A stretch of 64,000 nt of DNA from an uncultured Dysgonomonas sp. (GCA_937995835.1 CALKIV010000027.1:1-64000), one strand, 5' to 3'. Numbered from the stretch's first letter, positions 8,815-18,518 are shown. Made by a program: numbers and translations. The notes: generated by a model from the sequence alone, not told the origin.

Positions 8815-9627
8815 ATGCTAGTTTCGGTCATTCTTTCCACCTATAATCAGCCACTTTGGCTCGATAAAGTATTGTATGGATATTCTTTACAATCTTATAC
8901 CGACTTTGAAGTTGTGATAGCTGATGACGGTTCTGGTGAAGAAACGTTTAAATTAATTGAACGGTACCAAAAAGAAACAAAGCTAAAAATCAGACATGTA
9001 TGGCATGAGGATGACGGTTTTAGAAAGTGCACTATTCTGAACAAAGCCATACTGGCAAGCGAAGGTGAGTATCTTATTTTCAGCGATGGAGACTGCATCC
9101 CTCGAATGGACTTCATCAGCACTCATGTGCAACATTGCGAAAAAGGATATTTCCTTTCAGGAGGTATGTACCGCTTGACGATGGATGTATCTCACACCAT
9201 TGGACATGAAGACATTAAGTCACAAAAGTGCTTCAACGTAACTTACTTGCACAGCATTGGACAGAAGAAATCGTTCTTCAAAGACTTAAAATGCTCCTCC
9301 CCACAATGGTTGGCTAAAACACTAAACACGCTGACCCCCACCCGTGCGTCGTGGAATGGACACAATTCTTCAGGATGGAAAGTAGATATCCTAGAGACTC
9401 GTGGTTTTGATGAGCGCATGAAATACGGTGGTGAAGATCGTGAAATGGGCGAACGTCTGATGAATGCAGGCTTAAAGAGCAAACAGATCCGTTATTCAGC
9501 TATCTGTATTCACCTAGAACACAGTAGAGGTTATGTGAGCGATGAAGACTGGGAAAGAAATTATCAAATAAGAAAAGAAACAAAACAAAATAAAACAGAG
9601 CAAACTAAATTTGGGATAGAGCATTAA
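8815..9627 (+). CDS. Family 2 glycosyltransferase (GT-A fold)
   Basis: 270 residues. The N-terminus is a standard GT2 nucleotide-sugar binding unit: VSVILSTYNQPLWL, then VVIADDGSGEET, and a DxD-like SDGDCIPR near residue 91 for metal/diphosphate binding. The C-terminal third (YGGEDREMGERLMNAG) matches the galactosyltransferase-like C-terminal domain seen in LPS-core type enzymes. There is no signal peptide or membrane helix, so it is cytosolic or membrane-peripheral. It probably adds a sugar to a lipid-linked glycan or LPS core; donor and acceptor are not deducible. It has its own promoter and is followed after 35 bp by the DUF4026-like gene. Confidence 0.85.
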   Translation: MLVSVILSTYNQPLWLDKVLYGYSLQSYTDFEVVIADDGSGEETFKLIERYQKETKLKIRHVWHEDDGFRKCTILNKAILASEGEYLIFSDGDCIPRMDFISTHVQHCEKGYFLSGGMYRLTMDVSHTIGHEDIKSQKCFNVTYLHSIGQKKSFFKDLKCSSPQWLAKTLNTLTPTRASWNGHNSSGWKVDILETRGFDERMKYGGEDREMGERLMNAGLKSKQIRYSAICIHLEHSRGYVSDEDWERNYQIRKETKQNKTEQTKFGIEH

Positions 9628-9662
9628 GTATAGCACCCCAATGAGCAAAATACAATACAGAT

Positions 9663-11048
9663 ATGAGTAATGAAGAAATATACAATAGCCTAAACGAAAA
9701 GGAAGGACTAAAGTTACCATCTTATATAGGAATTATTCCAAGAAGTCAAGAACCGATAGCATTTGATGCTCAGAATCTTGAAAAACTACTAAGAGCCAAT
9801 AAACAGTTTAATGTGCTAAACTTCGAGAAGAGCACAGAAGAGGGCGAAACGAACGAACAAGATTCTCGCCTATGCTTTCAAACATCTATTGAATATCAAG
9901 ATATTGAATATCACCTCAGCCTTTCTTTGTGTGAGTTGAAGAATATCAGCCTCGAAAGCTTTTCATTTGCCAACACCATAGACGAAGAATCGTTGAACAT
10001 TGCCTCATCGCAACCACTCTATATAGAAACAGAGATGCTGTTTGACGAAGACCCCATGACATCTTTTCTCTTTCAGCTAAAAGTCCTCAACACGCTAGTA
10101 CCTAGCGCTAGTTTAGTGATAGACTTTTCGTCAATGAGGCTTCTATCCCCATACTGGCTTGAGATGACCGTAAAATCGGATACACCACCTTCGCCCAACT
10201 ATTTATACATCATTCATGCCGTATATGAAGGGGAGCATGAAAATGACATGCAATATTGGATGCACACCCATGGGTTACATCGCTGTGGATCAATGGAACT
10301 GGAGCTAGTCAACATCAAATCGGGGCCAAATCAGATGTATGACCTGATCAATGCTGCAGCCAATCAGTTTGTAATGGAGCATTTCTTAGAAAATGAATCG
10401 TTCCAAATTGGCTACGACGGCTTGGGAATAAACCTTTGCTGGCTACGATGGGAAGAAGCTCTGAAAGAGTTTCCTGAAAACATCCTAGGAGGCCAAAAAG
10501 ATAGAACAGAAGAGGATGGAAGCTACAATGTACACTCCGAACCATCTGGAATTCTCTTTGCTTTGGAAGAAAAAAATTACGTTTCGCCAGAGTTGTATGT
10601 CAGCACATTGACTGACAACCCAATCTACTACATCAGAACAGATGAAACGTTACGTATGAGTGCTCTAGCAACAGAACGCTTTCACATGTTTCAAGAGATA
10701 TACGATAAATATATGCCACAAGAGGTGGCAAGAAAATCCTTCCTTGGCAAATTTTTCAAGAAAAAAGGAGAAGAGCCTCAATGGAGCTTTCTTGTCAAAC
10801 TAGGACTTGCAGTAGACAACGCCAAAGACAACACCGAAAAGGAACACCTTTGGTATGAAGTACAATCCATCGACGGAGATGATGTTACTGGCAAGCTATT
10901 GAATGAACCCTATTGGATCAATGGCCTGAAAAAGGATGATGTAAAAACATATTCTTTGAAGCACTTCTTGACCGACTGGATCATCTACGGACCAGAAGAA
11001 AGTTATACACCAGATAGTATCTACAAACTATTTTGCGTAAGAGAATAG
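9663..11048 (+). CDS. DUF4026-like protein
   Basis: 461 residues, acidic, with no signal peptide or membrane segment, so cytosolic. The N-terminal half (PSYIGIIPRSQEPIAFDAQN) and the C-terminal half (WYEVQSIDGDDVTGKLLNEP) look like the DUF4026 family with its DUF2314-like tail, from memory of the family rather than a search. The tail resembles small regulatory or immunity-type folds that begin with a similar 'W-x-E-V' segment. The biochemical role is unknown. Its stop codon abuts the ATG of the tRNA methyltransferase gene with no gap, so the two are almost certainly translated from one mRNA. Confidence 0.6.
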   Translation: MSNEEIYNSLNEKEGLKLPSYIGIIPRSQEPIAFDAQNLEKLLRANKQFNVLNFEKSTEEGETNEQDSRLCFQTSIEYQDIEYHLSLSLCELKNISLESFSFANTIDEESLNIASSQPLYIETEMLFDEDPMTSFLFQLKVLNTLVPSASLVIDFSSMRLLSPYWLEMTVKSDTPPSPNYLYIIHAVYEGEHENDMQYWMHTHGLHRCGSMELELVNIKSGPNQMYDLINAAANQFVMEHFLENESFQIGYDGLGINLCWLRWEEALKEFPENILGGQKDRTEEDGSYNVHSEPSGILFALEEKNYVSPELYVSTLTDNPIYYIRTDETLRMSALATERFHMFQEIYDKYMPQEVARKSFLGKFFKKKGEEPQWSFLVKLGLAVDNAKDNTEKEHLWYEVQSIDGDDVTGKLLNEPYWINGLKKDDVKTYSLKHFLTDWIIYGPEESYTPDSIYKLFCVRE

Positions 11049-11774
11049 ATGGCACGCAATCCTTATTTCAGATTCCAACAGTTTACCGTTTTTCATGACA
11101 AATGTGCGATGAAAGTGGGAACTGATGGAACTGTACTGGGGGCTTGGGTGGATGTTCGAGATTCCAAAACGGCTCTCGATGTGGGCACAGGCACTGGTCT
11201 GATTACCTTAATGATGGCACAAAAGAATCCTGATTTAATGATTGATGCCATTGACATTGAAAGCAGTGCCATAGAACAGGCAAAGATAAACATAGATCAA
11301 TCTCCTTTTTCGGTGAGAATTGAGCTGAAGGAAACAGCCTTACAAGAGTTGGAAGTGCAGAAAGAGTATGACCTCATCGTGTCTAATCCTCCTTTTTTCA
11401 CCGAAACATTAAAATCACCCGACAGCAAACGAGCAATCGCCCGACATGCTGATAGCCTGAGCGCAGAAGAACTGATTCATTTTTCGGCAAAAACGCTTAC
11501 GGCAACAGGCAGATTGTCCGTGATCTATCCTCACGAATATAAAGAGATGCTGATCGAAACCGGAGCTAAATATCAGCTTCACCCCAGTAGAATAACCTGC
11601 CTCTACCCCACTCCTAACTCATCGCCCAAACGGGTACTTTTAGAGTTTTCACGAACTGTAAAGAATATTCAAGAGGAAAAACTTATTATTGAGTTAGAAA
11701 GGCACATATACTCCGATGAATTCAAAGGACTGGTAAAGGATTTTTATCTTAGAGATATTGCCAAAAACCTATAA
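11049..11774 (+). CDS. trmN6: tRNA1(Val) (adenine37-N6)-methyltransferase
   Basis: 241 residues, the usual size of YfiC/TrmN6. It transfers a methyl group from S-adenosylmethionine to N6 of A37 in tRNA-Val. Visible motifs are the family's N-terminal FRFQQFTVFHD followed by MKVGTDGTVLGAW, the SAM-binding loop ALDVGTGTGLITLMMA, an acidic residue after the second strand (IDAIDIE) and the catalytic NPPF tetrad (VSNPPFF) that flips the target adenine. The start is the ATG immediately after the upstream TAG. A bidirectional terminator follows 30 bp after the stop. Confidence 0.9.
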   Translation: MARNPYFRFQQFTVFHDKCAMKVGTDGTVLGAWVDVRDSKTALDVGTGTGLITLMMAQKNPDLMIDAIDIESSAIEQAKINIDQSPFSVRIELKETALQELEVQKEYDLIVSNPPFFTETLKSPDSKRAIARHADSLSAEELIHFSAKTLTATGRLSVIYPHEYKEMLIETGAKYQLHPSRITCLYPTPNSSPKRVLLEFSRTVKNIQEEKLIIELERHIYSDEFKGLVKDFYLRDIAKNL

Positions 11775-11804
11775 ACCTTTTCCTCAAAATAGAACTAGCA
11801 TAAA

Positions 11805-11840
11805 AAAAGATTGGAACCTTTGCTCCAATCTTTTGTTTTT
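11805..11840. terminator. Bidirectional terminator between convergent genes
   Basis: An 11-bp stem (AAAAGATTGGA at 11805-11815 with TCCAATCTTTT at 11824-11834), an 8-nt loop and GTTTTT after it on the plus strand. The A-run before it serves as a T-tail for the minus-strand ABC operon that ends at 11861. Confidence 0.85.
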
Positions 11841-11860
11841 ATATCATATTCCAGTTCTGC

Positions 11861-13186
11861 TTATTTATAGCTCAACCACTTGAATATCTCGGTGAAACTC
11901 ACCTTTTTGCCATACATCAAGATGCCTGTTCTGTATATTTTCGCAGAAAGCATAATCATCAAAATTGCTGTAGCATAAAGTAAAACCAAGGAGACTAATA
12001 TCTGCCAAAAAGGGACTTCAAACGGGGTACGCACCATCATCACCACAGGAGCGGTAAACGGCACAATTGATCCCCAAAGAGCAGCACTACCTTCTGGATT
12101 TTTGGCTGCTGCAAAACCGATATAGAAGGCTAGCATCAATACAACCATCAATGGAGTCATAAATTGTTGAGCCTCTTGCGAGTCGTTGGCTGCCGAACCA
12201 AACATGGCTGACAGCGCCCCATAAAGGAGGTAACCACCCACAAAATAGAGCACAAAGCAAGCCACCACCTGAAACCAGTTGATCGCTAAAAGAGATTCCA
12301 GTTCGCTACTCACTGCTCCTGCCAAAAGTTTATTGTGATTTGCCACTTCCATCGCTTGTGCCATACTTTCTGAAGAAAGATTCATCTGTCCGAAAGAAGA
12401 GTAAGCTCCTACACCCAAAGCGATCAGAAGTACCCAAACAGCAATCTGAGTAAGACCAGTCAGACCAATACCAATGATTTTACCCATCATCAAATCAAAA
12501 GGTTTTACCGATGAAATAATGACTTCAATGATACGATTCGATTTTTCCTCCACCACACTCTGCATCACCAATGAGCCATACATCATCACAAAGAAGAACA
12601 TCACAAAAGTGAGCAAATATCCCATCACGGAAGCCAATTCGCCCACTGTGTCTTTGGTTTCGCCAGTCTCATCCCAACGATAAGTATTGACACTTATAGA
12701 GGCTTTAGAATTTACAATATCTTTAATGTTAGCCGTAATCGATGGATCGATCGTCTGCTGACTAGCATACTCTTCAAGTTTTGAATTTTTCACAGCATCC
12801 GTCAACACCGAGTTGATATACGCCGTAAGTTCTGCAGGTGGTTTCTGCATCTCAGAATAGAAAGTCACTGCCTTAGGCATTTTCGACAAGTCAGCATTGA
12901 TCTGCAACAAGGCAGTAGAACCACCTTCAGATCTTCTTTTGCCAGGCTCATCGCCCAAAACCTCAAACGAGAAATTAGATTTATCTTTTAACAAAGGGGC
13001 ATACATTCCCGTTTTATCAATAACATACACTTTTTCGATGTCTGTACTCTTCATCGTCATGATCACCGTTGGCAGAAGCACAACAGCAGCCATCAAGAAG
13101 GGAGTCAACAAGGTGGTCAGAATGAATGCTTTTGTCTTGACTCTTGACAAATATTCTCTTACTATGATTAATTGTAATGCTTTCAT
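11861..13186 (-). CDS. ABC-2 type transporter permease (NatB-like)
   Basis: 441 residues. The N-terminal LIIVREYLSRVKTKAF segment followed by a first membrane helix, a long periplasmic section (about residues 45-180) and a C-terminal block of five to six helices are the layout of NatB/YhaP-type ABC-2 permeases. The conserved VMQSVVEEKSNRIIEVIISSVKP segment (quoted in part) precedes the helical block. It pairs with the ATPase gene just upstream, whose stop overlaps this ATG by 4 bp. The pair probably exports a small molecule, ion or peptide; the NatAB resemblance suggests cation efflux but does not prove it. Confidence 0.85.
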   Translation of the reverse strand: MKALQLIIVREYLSRVKTKAFILTTLLTPFLMAAVVLLPTVIMTMKSTDIEKVYVIDKTGMYAPLLKDKSNFSFEVLGDEPGKRRSEGGSTALLQINADLSKMPKAVTFYSEMQKPPAELTAYINSVLTDAVKNSKLEEYASQQTIDPSITANIKDIVNSKASISVNTYRWDETGETKDTVGELASVMGYLLTFVMFFFVMMYGSLVMQSVVEEKSNRIIEVIISSVKPFDLMMGKIIGIGLTGLTQIAVWVLLIALGVGAYSSFGQMNLSSESMAQAMEVANHNKLLAGAVSSELESLLAINWFQVVACFVLYFVGGYLLYGALSAMFGSAANDSQEAQQFMTPLMVVLMLAFYIGFAAAKNPEGSAALWGSIVPFTAPVVMMVRTPFEVPFWQILVSLVLLYATAILMIMLSAKIYRTGILMYGKKVSFTEIFKWLSYK

Positions 13187-14097
13187 TTTGCTGGATTAGA
13201 AACTATTTGAATAAATATATCGTGCATTGTAGGCAGCTCTTCTTCGAAAGAAAGCACCTCGTATTTTTTGGCAATCATCGACACTAAATCAGAATTCTTA
13301 ACATCCTCATTCACTCGTTGCAGGTGCACATTGACTTCGCCATATTCGTTAGTCTGAGACAAAACCGAAAAGTCCGATGAATCCAAGACAAACTCGTCAC
13401 CAGCCACACGCACATGAAAAATATGTTGTTTATACTGTTCTCTAATTTTTCTCACATTGCCCTGAAGCATCACCTGCGACTTGTTGATCAAACAAATCTC
13501 GTCACAAAGAGACTCTACTGACTCCATGTTGTGAGTGGAAAGAATAATAGTTTTACCTTTCGCTTTCAGTTCCAAAATCTCATTGACCAAAAGCTCTGTA
13601 TTGACAGGGTCGAACCCACTAAAAGGCTCATCTAAAATATATAAATCGGGTTCGTGAATCACTGTTGCGATAAACTGTACCTTTTGAGCCATTCCTTTAG
13701 AAAGTTCTTCAATCTTTTTATGTTCCCAAGACTCGATATTAAACTTTCTGAGCCACTGTCTCATCTTTTGGTTGGCATCTTCCTTCGAGAGTCCACGCAA
13801 ACGAGCAAGAAAAATGATGTGTTCTCCCACTTTCATTTTCTTATATAGACCCCTTTCTTCGGGCAAATAGCCGATATTGAAAATATCTTCTGTTGTGGAT
13901 GGACGTCCATCAAAAAAGACTTGTCCTTCGTCGGGAGCTGTTATGCGATTGATGATACGGATCAAGGAAGATTTTCCAGCTCCGTTGGGTCCTAGCAGAC
14001 CATATATAGTTCCTTTCGACACTTGGATATTCACCCCATTGAGGGCAGTATAATCGCCATATCGCTTCACTACATCTTGTGCTTCAAGATAAAACAT
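13183..14097 (-). CDS. ABC transporter ATP-binding protein (NatA-like)
   Basis: 304 residues from the ATG at 14097 (MFYLEAQDVVKRYGDYTALN). A longer in-frame start at 14148 would add 17 residues not typical of the family. All ATPase motifs are present: Walker A GLLGPNGAGKSSL, signature LSKGMAQKVQ, Walker B LYILDEPFSGFDP and the switch histidine in STHNM. The roughly 90-residue C-terminal extension after the nucleotide-binding domain is common in exporters of the NatA/DrrA group. The stop overlaps the permease start by 4 bp, indicating translational coupling. It powers the permease encoded at 11861-13186. Confidence 0.92.
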   Translation of the reverse strand: MFYLEAQDVVKRYGDYTALNGVNIQVSKGTIYGLLGPNGAGKSSLIRIINRITAPDEGQVFFDGRPSTTEDIFNIGYLPEERGLYKKMKVGEHIIFLARLRGLSKEDANQKMRQWLRKFNIESWEHKKIEELSKGMAQKVQFIATVIHEPDLYILDEPFSGFDPVNTELLVNEILELKAKGKTIILSTHNMESVESLCDEICLINKSQVMLQGNVRKIREQYKQHIFHVRVAGDEFVLDSSDFSVLSQTNEYGEVNVHLQRVNEDVKNSDLVSMIAKKYEVLSFEEELPTMHDIFIQIVSNPAK

Positions 14098-14121
14098 ATT
14101 ATCGTTTATATTATTTGATAA

Positions 14122-14133
14122 ATAAGCGCTTAT
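14122..14133. promoter_or_regulatory. Perfect 12-bp palindrome upstream of the ABC operon
   Basis: ATAAGCGCTTAT is self-complementary and lies 24 bp upstream of the probable ABC ATPase start. It is a candidate operator for the ABC operon, although no regulator gene adjoins it and chance occurrence is possible. Confidence 0.3.
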
Positions 14134-14192
14134 AAAAACAAGGCGCAATATACATGAAAAAATAACAAGGGAGAAAATATTTTTTAGAGAAT

Positions 14193-16220
14193 CTATCGCA
14201 ACACCACACGTTCGCCTAAAACTTTAGCCAAAACGCTTTTGATTTCTTCCAAATCTCTGATCTGCGTTAAAATTTCTTTTATTTTTTCAAAGTCTTTTTC
14301 TTTCGAAAGTTCTGTTTTCAGGCTTTTCAGTTTTTTCACCACATAGGCGTTCTTGAGTTCTGTAAGCACCCATGGCACACTTCTGGCCAGATTTTTTTCT
14401 TCTGCCAAAGGCGTGTCTTCTATTTTAGCATTCTCACCAAACTGTTTCAGATGCACTTTGCTTTGCTCATACTTGTCACTGATCAGCTCTGCTGCTATCT
14501 TACTGACATCGGCATTCGGGTGAGCCAAAAAATAACGACTAGGCAAAAAGTTTGCATCCTGCATTCGCTCAACAGCTTCGTCTAATATTTGTTTGTATGT
14601 TTCGTTTCCAAACCAAAGATTATCTCGCTCCAAATCGAATTTCACATATTCCAATACTGTCATATCTGCCATATCACCGGCATCCTTCACGGCTTGTTCA
14701 TTCTCCGGATCAACAACTTTTTCCATCCCATGACGAACCACATAGTAAAGGATAGATAGTTCATATCTATCGTAAGGAGTAGTACTGACAACCGCAGACA
14801 CAGTTCCACCCATATCCTCCGGAATCATGAAGTCTGCAGGTGGTGGAGGTGGTGGAAAACCGGGCGATGCTTGCTGCGCATAATTAGGTTTTACGACTGT
14901 CTTCTCCAACAGTTGCAAGCGCTTTTTATTAACAGCATTGACCAATACACCCTCACTGACATCCAACTGCATACTGCAATCTTTGATATAGACTGCACGA
15001 ATGATATTGTCAGGAATCACAGAAATACTATCCACAATATCTGTGATCAATGCGGCTCTTTTGATAGGGTCTCCCCCCGCTTCATCTAGTAGTAATTGCG
15101 TTTTGAAGCGAATAAAGTCGACCTCATTTTCTTTGATATATGCGTTGAAAGACTGTGCATTTTGTTTTCTGGCAAATGAGTCAGGGTCTTCCCCATTGGG
15201 CAGAAGAACAACTTTAATGTTCAGCCCTTCTTCTAGCAAGAGGTCGATTCCTCGTAGAGCAGCTGCAATCCCTGCAGCATCGCCATCGTAGATAACGATA
15301 ACATTCTGCGTAAAGCGATGAATCAGCTTAATCTGTCCCTTTGTGAGAGCTGTTCCTGAAGAAGCCACCACATTTTCTATTCCTGCCTGATGCATGGAAA
15401 TAACATCGGTATAACCTTCCACAAGAAAACAGGTGTCCAACTTGCTCATTGCCTGTTTGGCAAAGTAGATCCCATAAAGTTCCCTACTCTTAGAATAGAT
15501 ACTGCTTTCGGGCGAATTGACATATTTCCCTGTATTCTCCGCTTTTTTCAGTATACGCCCCCCAAAGCCGACCACCTTGCCCGAAAGCGTATGAATGGGA
15601 AACATCACACGCCCCCGGAATCGGTCGATCGTATAATTGTCGCCCTCTAGGGTCAGCCCTGTTTTAACCAGCAGATCTTTTTTATATCCAGTCTGCAAAG
15701 CCATCGAGGTGAAAGCATCACGCTGTTCAAGACTATAACCCAACTGGAATTTTTTGATAATATCTTCTCTAAATCCTCGTTCCTTGAAATAGCTTAATCC
15801 AACGGATTTTCCTTCAATATGTTGATGAAGTGTATTTGAAAAATAGTCTCTTGCATATTCGTTGATGATGAAAAGACTTTCCCTCTCGTTATATTCTTCC
15901 TTTTGTTCATCGGTCAACTCACGCTCTTCTACTTCGATGTTATATCTTTTGGCTAAGAATTTCAATGCCTCGAAGTAAGACAACTGTTCATGCTTCATGA
16001 TGAAGTGTACAGCATTTCCTCCTTCGCCACAGGCAAAGCACTTACATATATTCTTAGATGGAGAAACATAGAAGGAAGGAGTCTTATCCTCATGAAAAGG
16101 ACAGAGCCCCACATAGTTCACTCCCCTACGCCGAAGCGTGACATATTGAGACACTACATCGACTATCTCAGCAGCGTCTACTATTCTGTCTACAGTGGGT
16201 TGATCTATTCTAAATTGCAT
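14193..16220 (-). CDS. dnaG: DNA primase DnaG
   Basis: 675 residues. It synthesises RNA primers for the replicative helicase and polymerase at the replication fork. The N-terminal CHC2 zinc-ribbon has its ligands at C40, H43, C61 and C64 (CPFH and CFACG). The RNA-polymerase core follows, with the Toprim signature VEGYTD near residue 268 and the downstream acidic pair in YDGDAAG. A proline-rich linker (FPPPPPPAD) separates the core from a roughly 200-residue helicase-binding C-terminal domain. The start (MQFRIDQPTVDRIVDAA) fits DnaG proteins of the phylum. A TATTTTTG box lies only 5 nt upstream of the start codon, so the mRNA may be leaderless. Confidence 0.96.
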   Translation of the reverse strand: MQFRIDQPTVDRIVDAAEIVDVVSQYVTLRRRGVNYVGLCPFHEDKTPSFYVSPSKNICKCFACGEGGNAVHFIMKHEQLSYFEALKFLAKRYNIEVEERELTDEQKEEYNERESLFIINEYARDYFSNTLHQHIEGKSVGLSYFKERGFREDIIKKFQLGYSLEQRDAFTSMALQTGYKKDLLVKTGLTLEGDNYTIDRFRGRVMFPIHTLSGKVVGFGGRILKKAENTGKYVNSPESSIYSKSRELYGIYFAKQAMSKLDTCFLVEGYTDVISMHQAGIENVVASSGTALTKGQIKLIHRFTQNVIVIYDGDAAGIAAALRGIDLLLEEGLNIKVVLLPNGEDPDSFARKQNAQSFNAYIKENEVDFIRFKTQLLLDEAGGDPIKRAALITDIVDSISVIPDNIIRAVYIKDCSMQLDVSEGVLVNAVNKKRLQLLEKTVVKPNYAQQASPGFPPPPPPADFMIPEDMGGTVSAVVSTTPYDRYELSILYYVVRHGMEKVVDPENEQAVKDAGDMADMTVLEYVKFDLERDNLWFGNETYKQILDEAVERMQDANFLPSRYFLAHPNADVSKIAAELISDKYEQSKVHLKQFGENAKIEDTPLAEEKNLARSVPWVLTELKNAYVVKKLKSLKTELSKEKDFEKIKEILTQIRDLEEIKSVLAKVLGERVVLR

Positions 16221-16225
16221 GGCTA

Positions 16226-16233
16226 CAAAAATA
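16226..16233 (-). promoter_or_regulatory. -7 box (TATTTTTG) immediately upstream of dnaG
   Basis: CAAAAATA on the plus strand reads TATTTTTG on the minus strand, an exact TAnnTTTG match. Only 5 nt separate it from the dnaG ATG, so a transcript from it would start at or very near the start codon. The 222-bp gap to dsbD otherwise shows only one DnaA-box-like 9-mer. Confidence 0.4.
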
Positions 16234-16455
16234 CGAAAAATAAGATTACGGAAACAGATACACCATTAAAGTTGTTATAATACCTCATCAAGTTATCAAC
16301 AGATATTTAATTTATATTAAAAATGATTTCCAATGGAAAGTTTATTCATAAAAATTTCAAAGATTCATACATCTAATACTCTTTATTATTTACCTTAGCA
16401 CCCATCATAAAATTATGGTGAATTATATTTTGTTAGACTAGATAGAGACAAACAT

Positions 16456-18501
16456 ATGAGAAGATTTATATTATTTATTAGTTTTTTAGCATTCAGCCTA
16501 TTACCAGCGTTCTCACAATTTGGTTTTGAGCCAGTGAGCTGGAAATTCAGCCTGAAAGACAAGGGTAATGGAGAAGTAGAAGTTATTGCTTCGGCAACGA
16601 TAGATCCCGGATGGCATCTGTATGATGTGAAAATTCCACCAAAGGGGCCTACTCCTACCCAAATAAAATTTAACACGATTTCTGGCGCAGAGCTTGTTGG
16701 TGAGTTTACCCCAGTAGACTCAAAGCTGAAATCTGAATATGATCCTAACTTCAAAATGGAGATCGGATATTATGCCGACAAAGCAAAATTTGTACAACTA
16801 TTGAAAGTTACTGACAAGGAATCTTTTGCTTTGGAAGGACATGTGAGAGCACAAGCATGCAACGATGAAACGTGTACCCCTCCTATCCCTGTCGATTTTT
16901 CGTTTGCAGCTAAAGATCTACCAGCAACAGTGGTAGCAGTAAAACCTACTATGACAACTGAAGCCACATCTGCAGTGGACTCTGAAACTGAAAAAAAAAC
17001 TTTAGAAACCTCAGCATCGGTCGACACGCAAACTGATATCGTAAAAGAAGAAGGTTTAGTAAACTCTCTTTGGACACCCGTTACACATCTCAAACCATTT
17101 CATGGGGAAGAGGTAAAAGGATCACTTTTTTGGCTATTCATCGTAGGAATGGGAGGAGGGCTTCTTGCTCTGATGACCCCTTGCGTTTGGCCATTGATTC
17201 CTATGACGGTGAGTTTCTTTTTGAAAAGAAATAAAAAAGATAAAAAGAAAGCGATCAAAGATGCTGTCACTTATGGACTTGGCATCATTGTGATCTATGT
17301 ATCACTAGGATTAATCATTACAGCTATATTTGGAGCTAGCGCCTTGAATGATTTATCGACTAACGCATACTTTAATCTCTTCTTTGCCGGACTATTGATC
17401 TTTTTTGCTATATCCTTTTTTGGAGCATTTGAGATTGTGCTTCCAAGTTCGTGGTCGAATAAGATTGACAGCAAAGCTGAATCTACAACAGGTATCCTCA
17501 GCATATTTCTGATGGCCTTCACTTTAGCTTTAGTTTCCTTCTCGTGTACAGGACCCGTGATTGGCACAGTACTTGTGCAAACAGCCAATTCGGGCGCTAT
17601 CCTTGGTCCGGCCATTGTGATGTTTGGTTTCGCTTTTGCTTTAGCTGTTCCATTCTCTCTATTTGCCATCTTCCCTAGTTGGCTAGAAAACCTGCCAAAA
17701 TCAGGAGGCTGGCTCAACTCTGTGAAAGTGGTACTGGCTTTCATCGAGCTAGCTCTTGCTCTGAAATTCTTGTCAGTGGCAGACCTTGCTTACGAATGGA
17801 GATTGCTAGATAGAGAAGTATTCCTTGTGCTATGGATTGTTATATTCACTCTTTTAGGACTTTATCTTTTAGGAAAAATACGTTTTCCACATGATGATAA
17901 GGTAGAACATACCACCGTGCCTCGCCTATTCTTAGCGATCATTCCACTGGCTTTCGCTCTATATATGGTGCCGGGACTTTGGGGAGCTCCACTGAAAAAC
18001 ATCAGTGCCTTTGCTCCTCCTCTTTGGACACAAGATTTCAACCTATATGACGGGGCAGTGCACGCCAACTTCGACGATTATGAAACTGGAATGGCCTATG
18101 CCAAACGAGTAAACAAACCTGTATTCGTTGACTTTTCGGGCTTTGGATGTGTCAATTGCCGAAAAATGGAAAATGCAGTTTGGAGCAACCCTCAAGTAAA
18201 AGCTGCACTAGAGAACGATTTTGTATTGATCACCTTGATGGTGGATGCGAAGAAAGATCTACCTGAAGCATTAAAAATCAACGAAAATGGGCGCCAACGT
18301 TCACTTACAACTATTGGTGATAAATGGAGCTATCTACAACGTTATAAGTTCCAATCCAATTCGCAGCCTTATTATGTGATGCTCGATCATGATGGAAATG
18401 CATTAGGCGACTATTACTTCAACTATAAAGAAGACGTAGATCTTTACATGCAATTCATTAATATGGGATTGAGAATCTTTAAAGAGAAAAATTCGAAATA
18501 A
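16456..18501 (+). CDS. dsbD: Thiol:disulfide interchange protein DsbD
   Basis: 681 residues. It carries electrons from cytosolic thioredoxin across the inner membrane to periplasmic disulfide reductases. A signal peptide (about 1-20) leads into a periplasmic alpha domain with WHLYDVKIPPKGPTPTQI. The paired cysteines of this domain may be those in ACNDETCTPP near residue 135. The central eight-helix CcdA-like unit has its redox cysteines in TPCVWPLIPM (near residue 240) and SFSCTGP (near 363). The C-terminal thioredoxin-like domain has the active site GFGCVNCRK near residue 565. All three modules are complete. It is monocistronic: a terminator follows 26 bp after the stop. A weak TACCTTAG box lies at 16391-16398. 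Confidence 0.92.
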   Translation: MRRFILFISFLAFSLLPAFSQFGFEPVSWKFSLKDKGNGEVEVIASATIDPGWHLYDVKIPPKGPTPTQIKFNTISGAELVGEFTPVDSKLKSEYDPNFKMEIGYYADKAKFVQLLKVTDKESFALEGHVRAQACNDETCTPPIPVDFSFAAKDLPATVVAVKPTMTTEATSAVDSETEKKTLETSASVDTQTDIVKEEGLVNSLWTPVTHLKPFHGEEVKGSLFWLFIVGMGGGLLALMTPCVWPLIPMTVSFFLKRNKKDKKKAIKDAVTYGLGIIVIYVSLGLIITAIFGASALNDLSTNAYFNLFFAGLLIFFAISFFGAFEIVLPSSWSNKIDSKAESTTGILSIFLMAFTLALVSFSCTGPVIGTVLVQTANSGAILGPAIVMFGFAFALAVPFSLFAIFPSWLENLPKSGGWLNSVKVVLAFIELALALKFLSVADLAYEWRLLDREVFLVLWIVIFTLLGLYLLGKIRFPHDDKVEHTTVPRLFLAIIPLAFALYMVPGLWGAPLKNISAFAPPLWTQDFNLYDGAVHANFDDYETGMAYAKRVNKPVFVDFSGFGCVNCRKMENAVWSNPQVKAALENDFVLITLMVDAKKDLPEALKINENGRQRSLTTIGDKWSYLQRYKFQSNSQPYYVMLDHDGNALGDYYFNYKEDVDLYMQFINMGLRIFKEKNSK

Positions 18502-18518
18502 TAAAATATAGTTTTTAG

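Noticed and set aside
16293..16301. DnaA-box-like TTATCAACA upstream of dnaG
   Set aside because: A single 9-mer with one mismatch, without clustered boxes or an unwinding element; not enough to call an origin.
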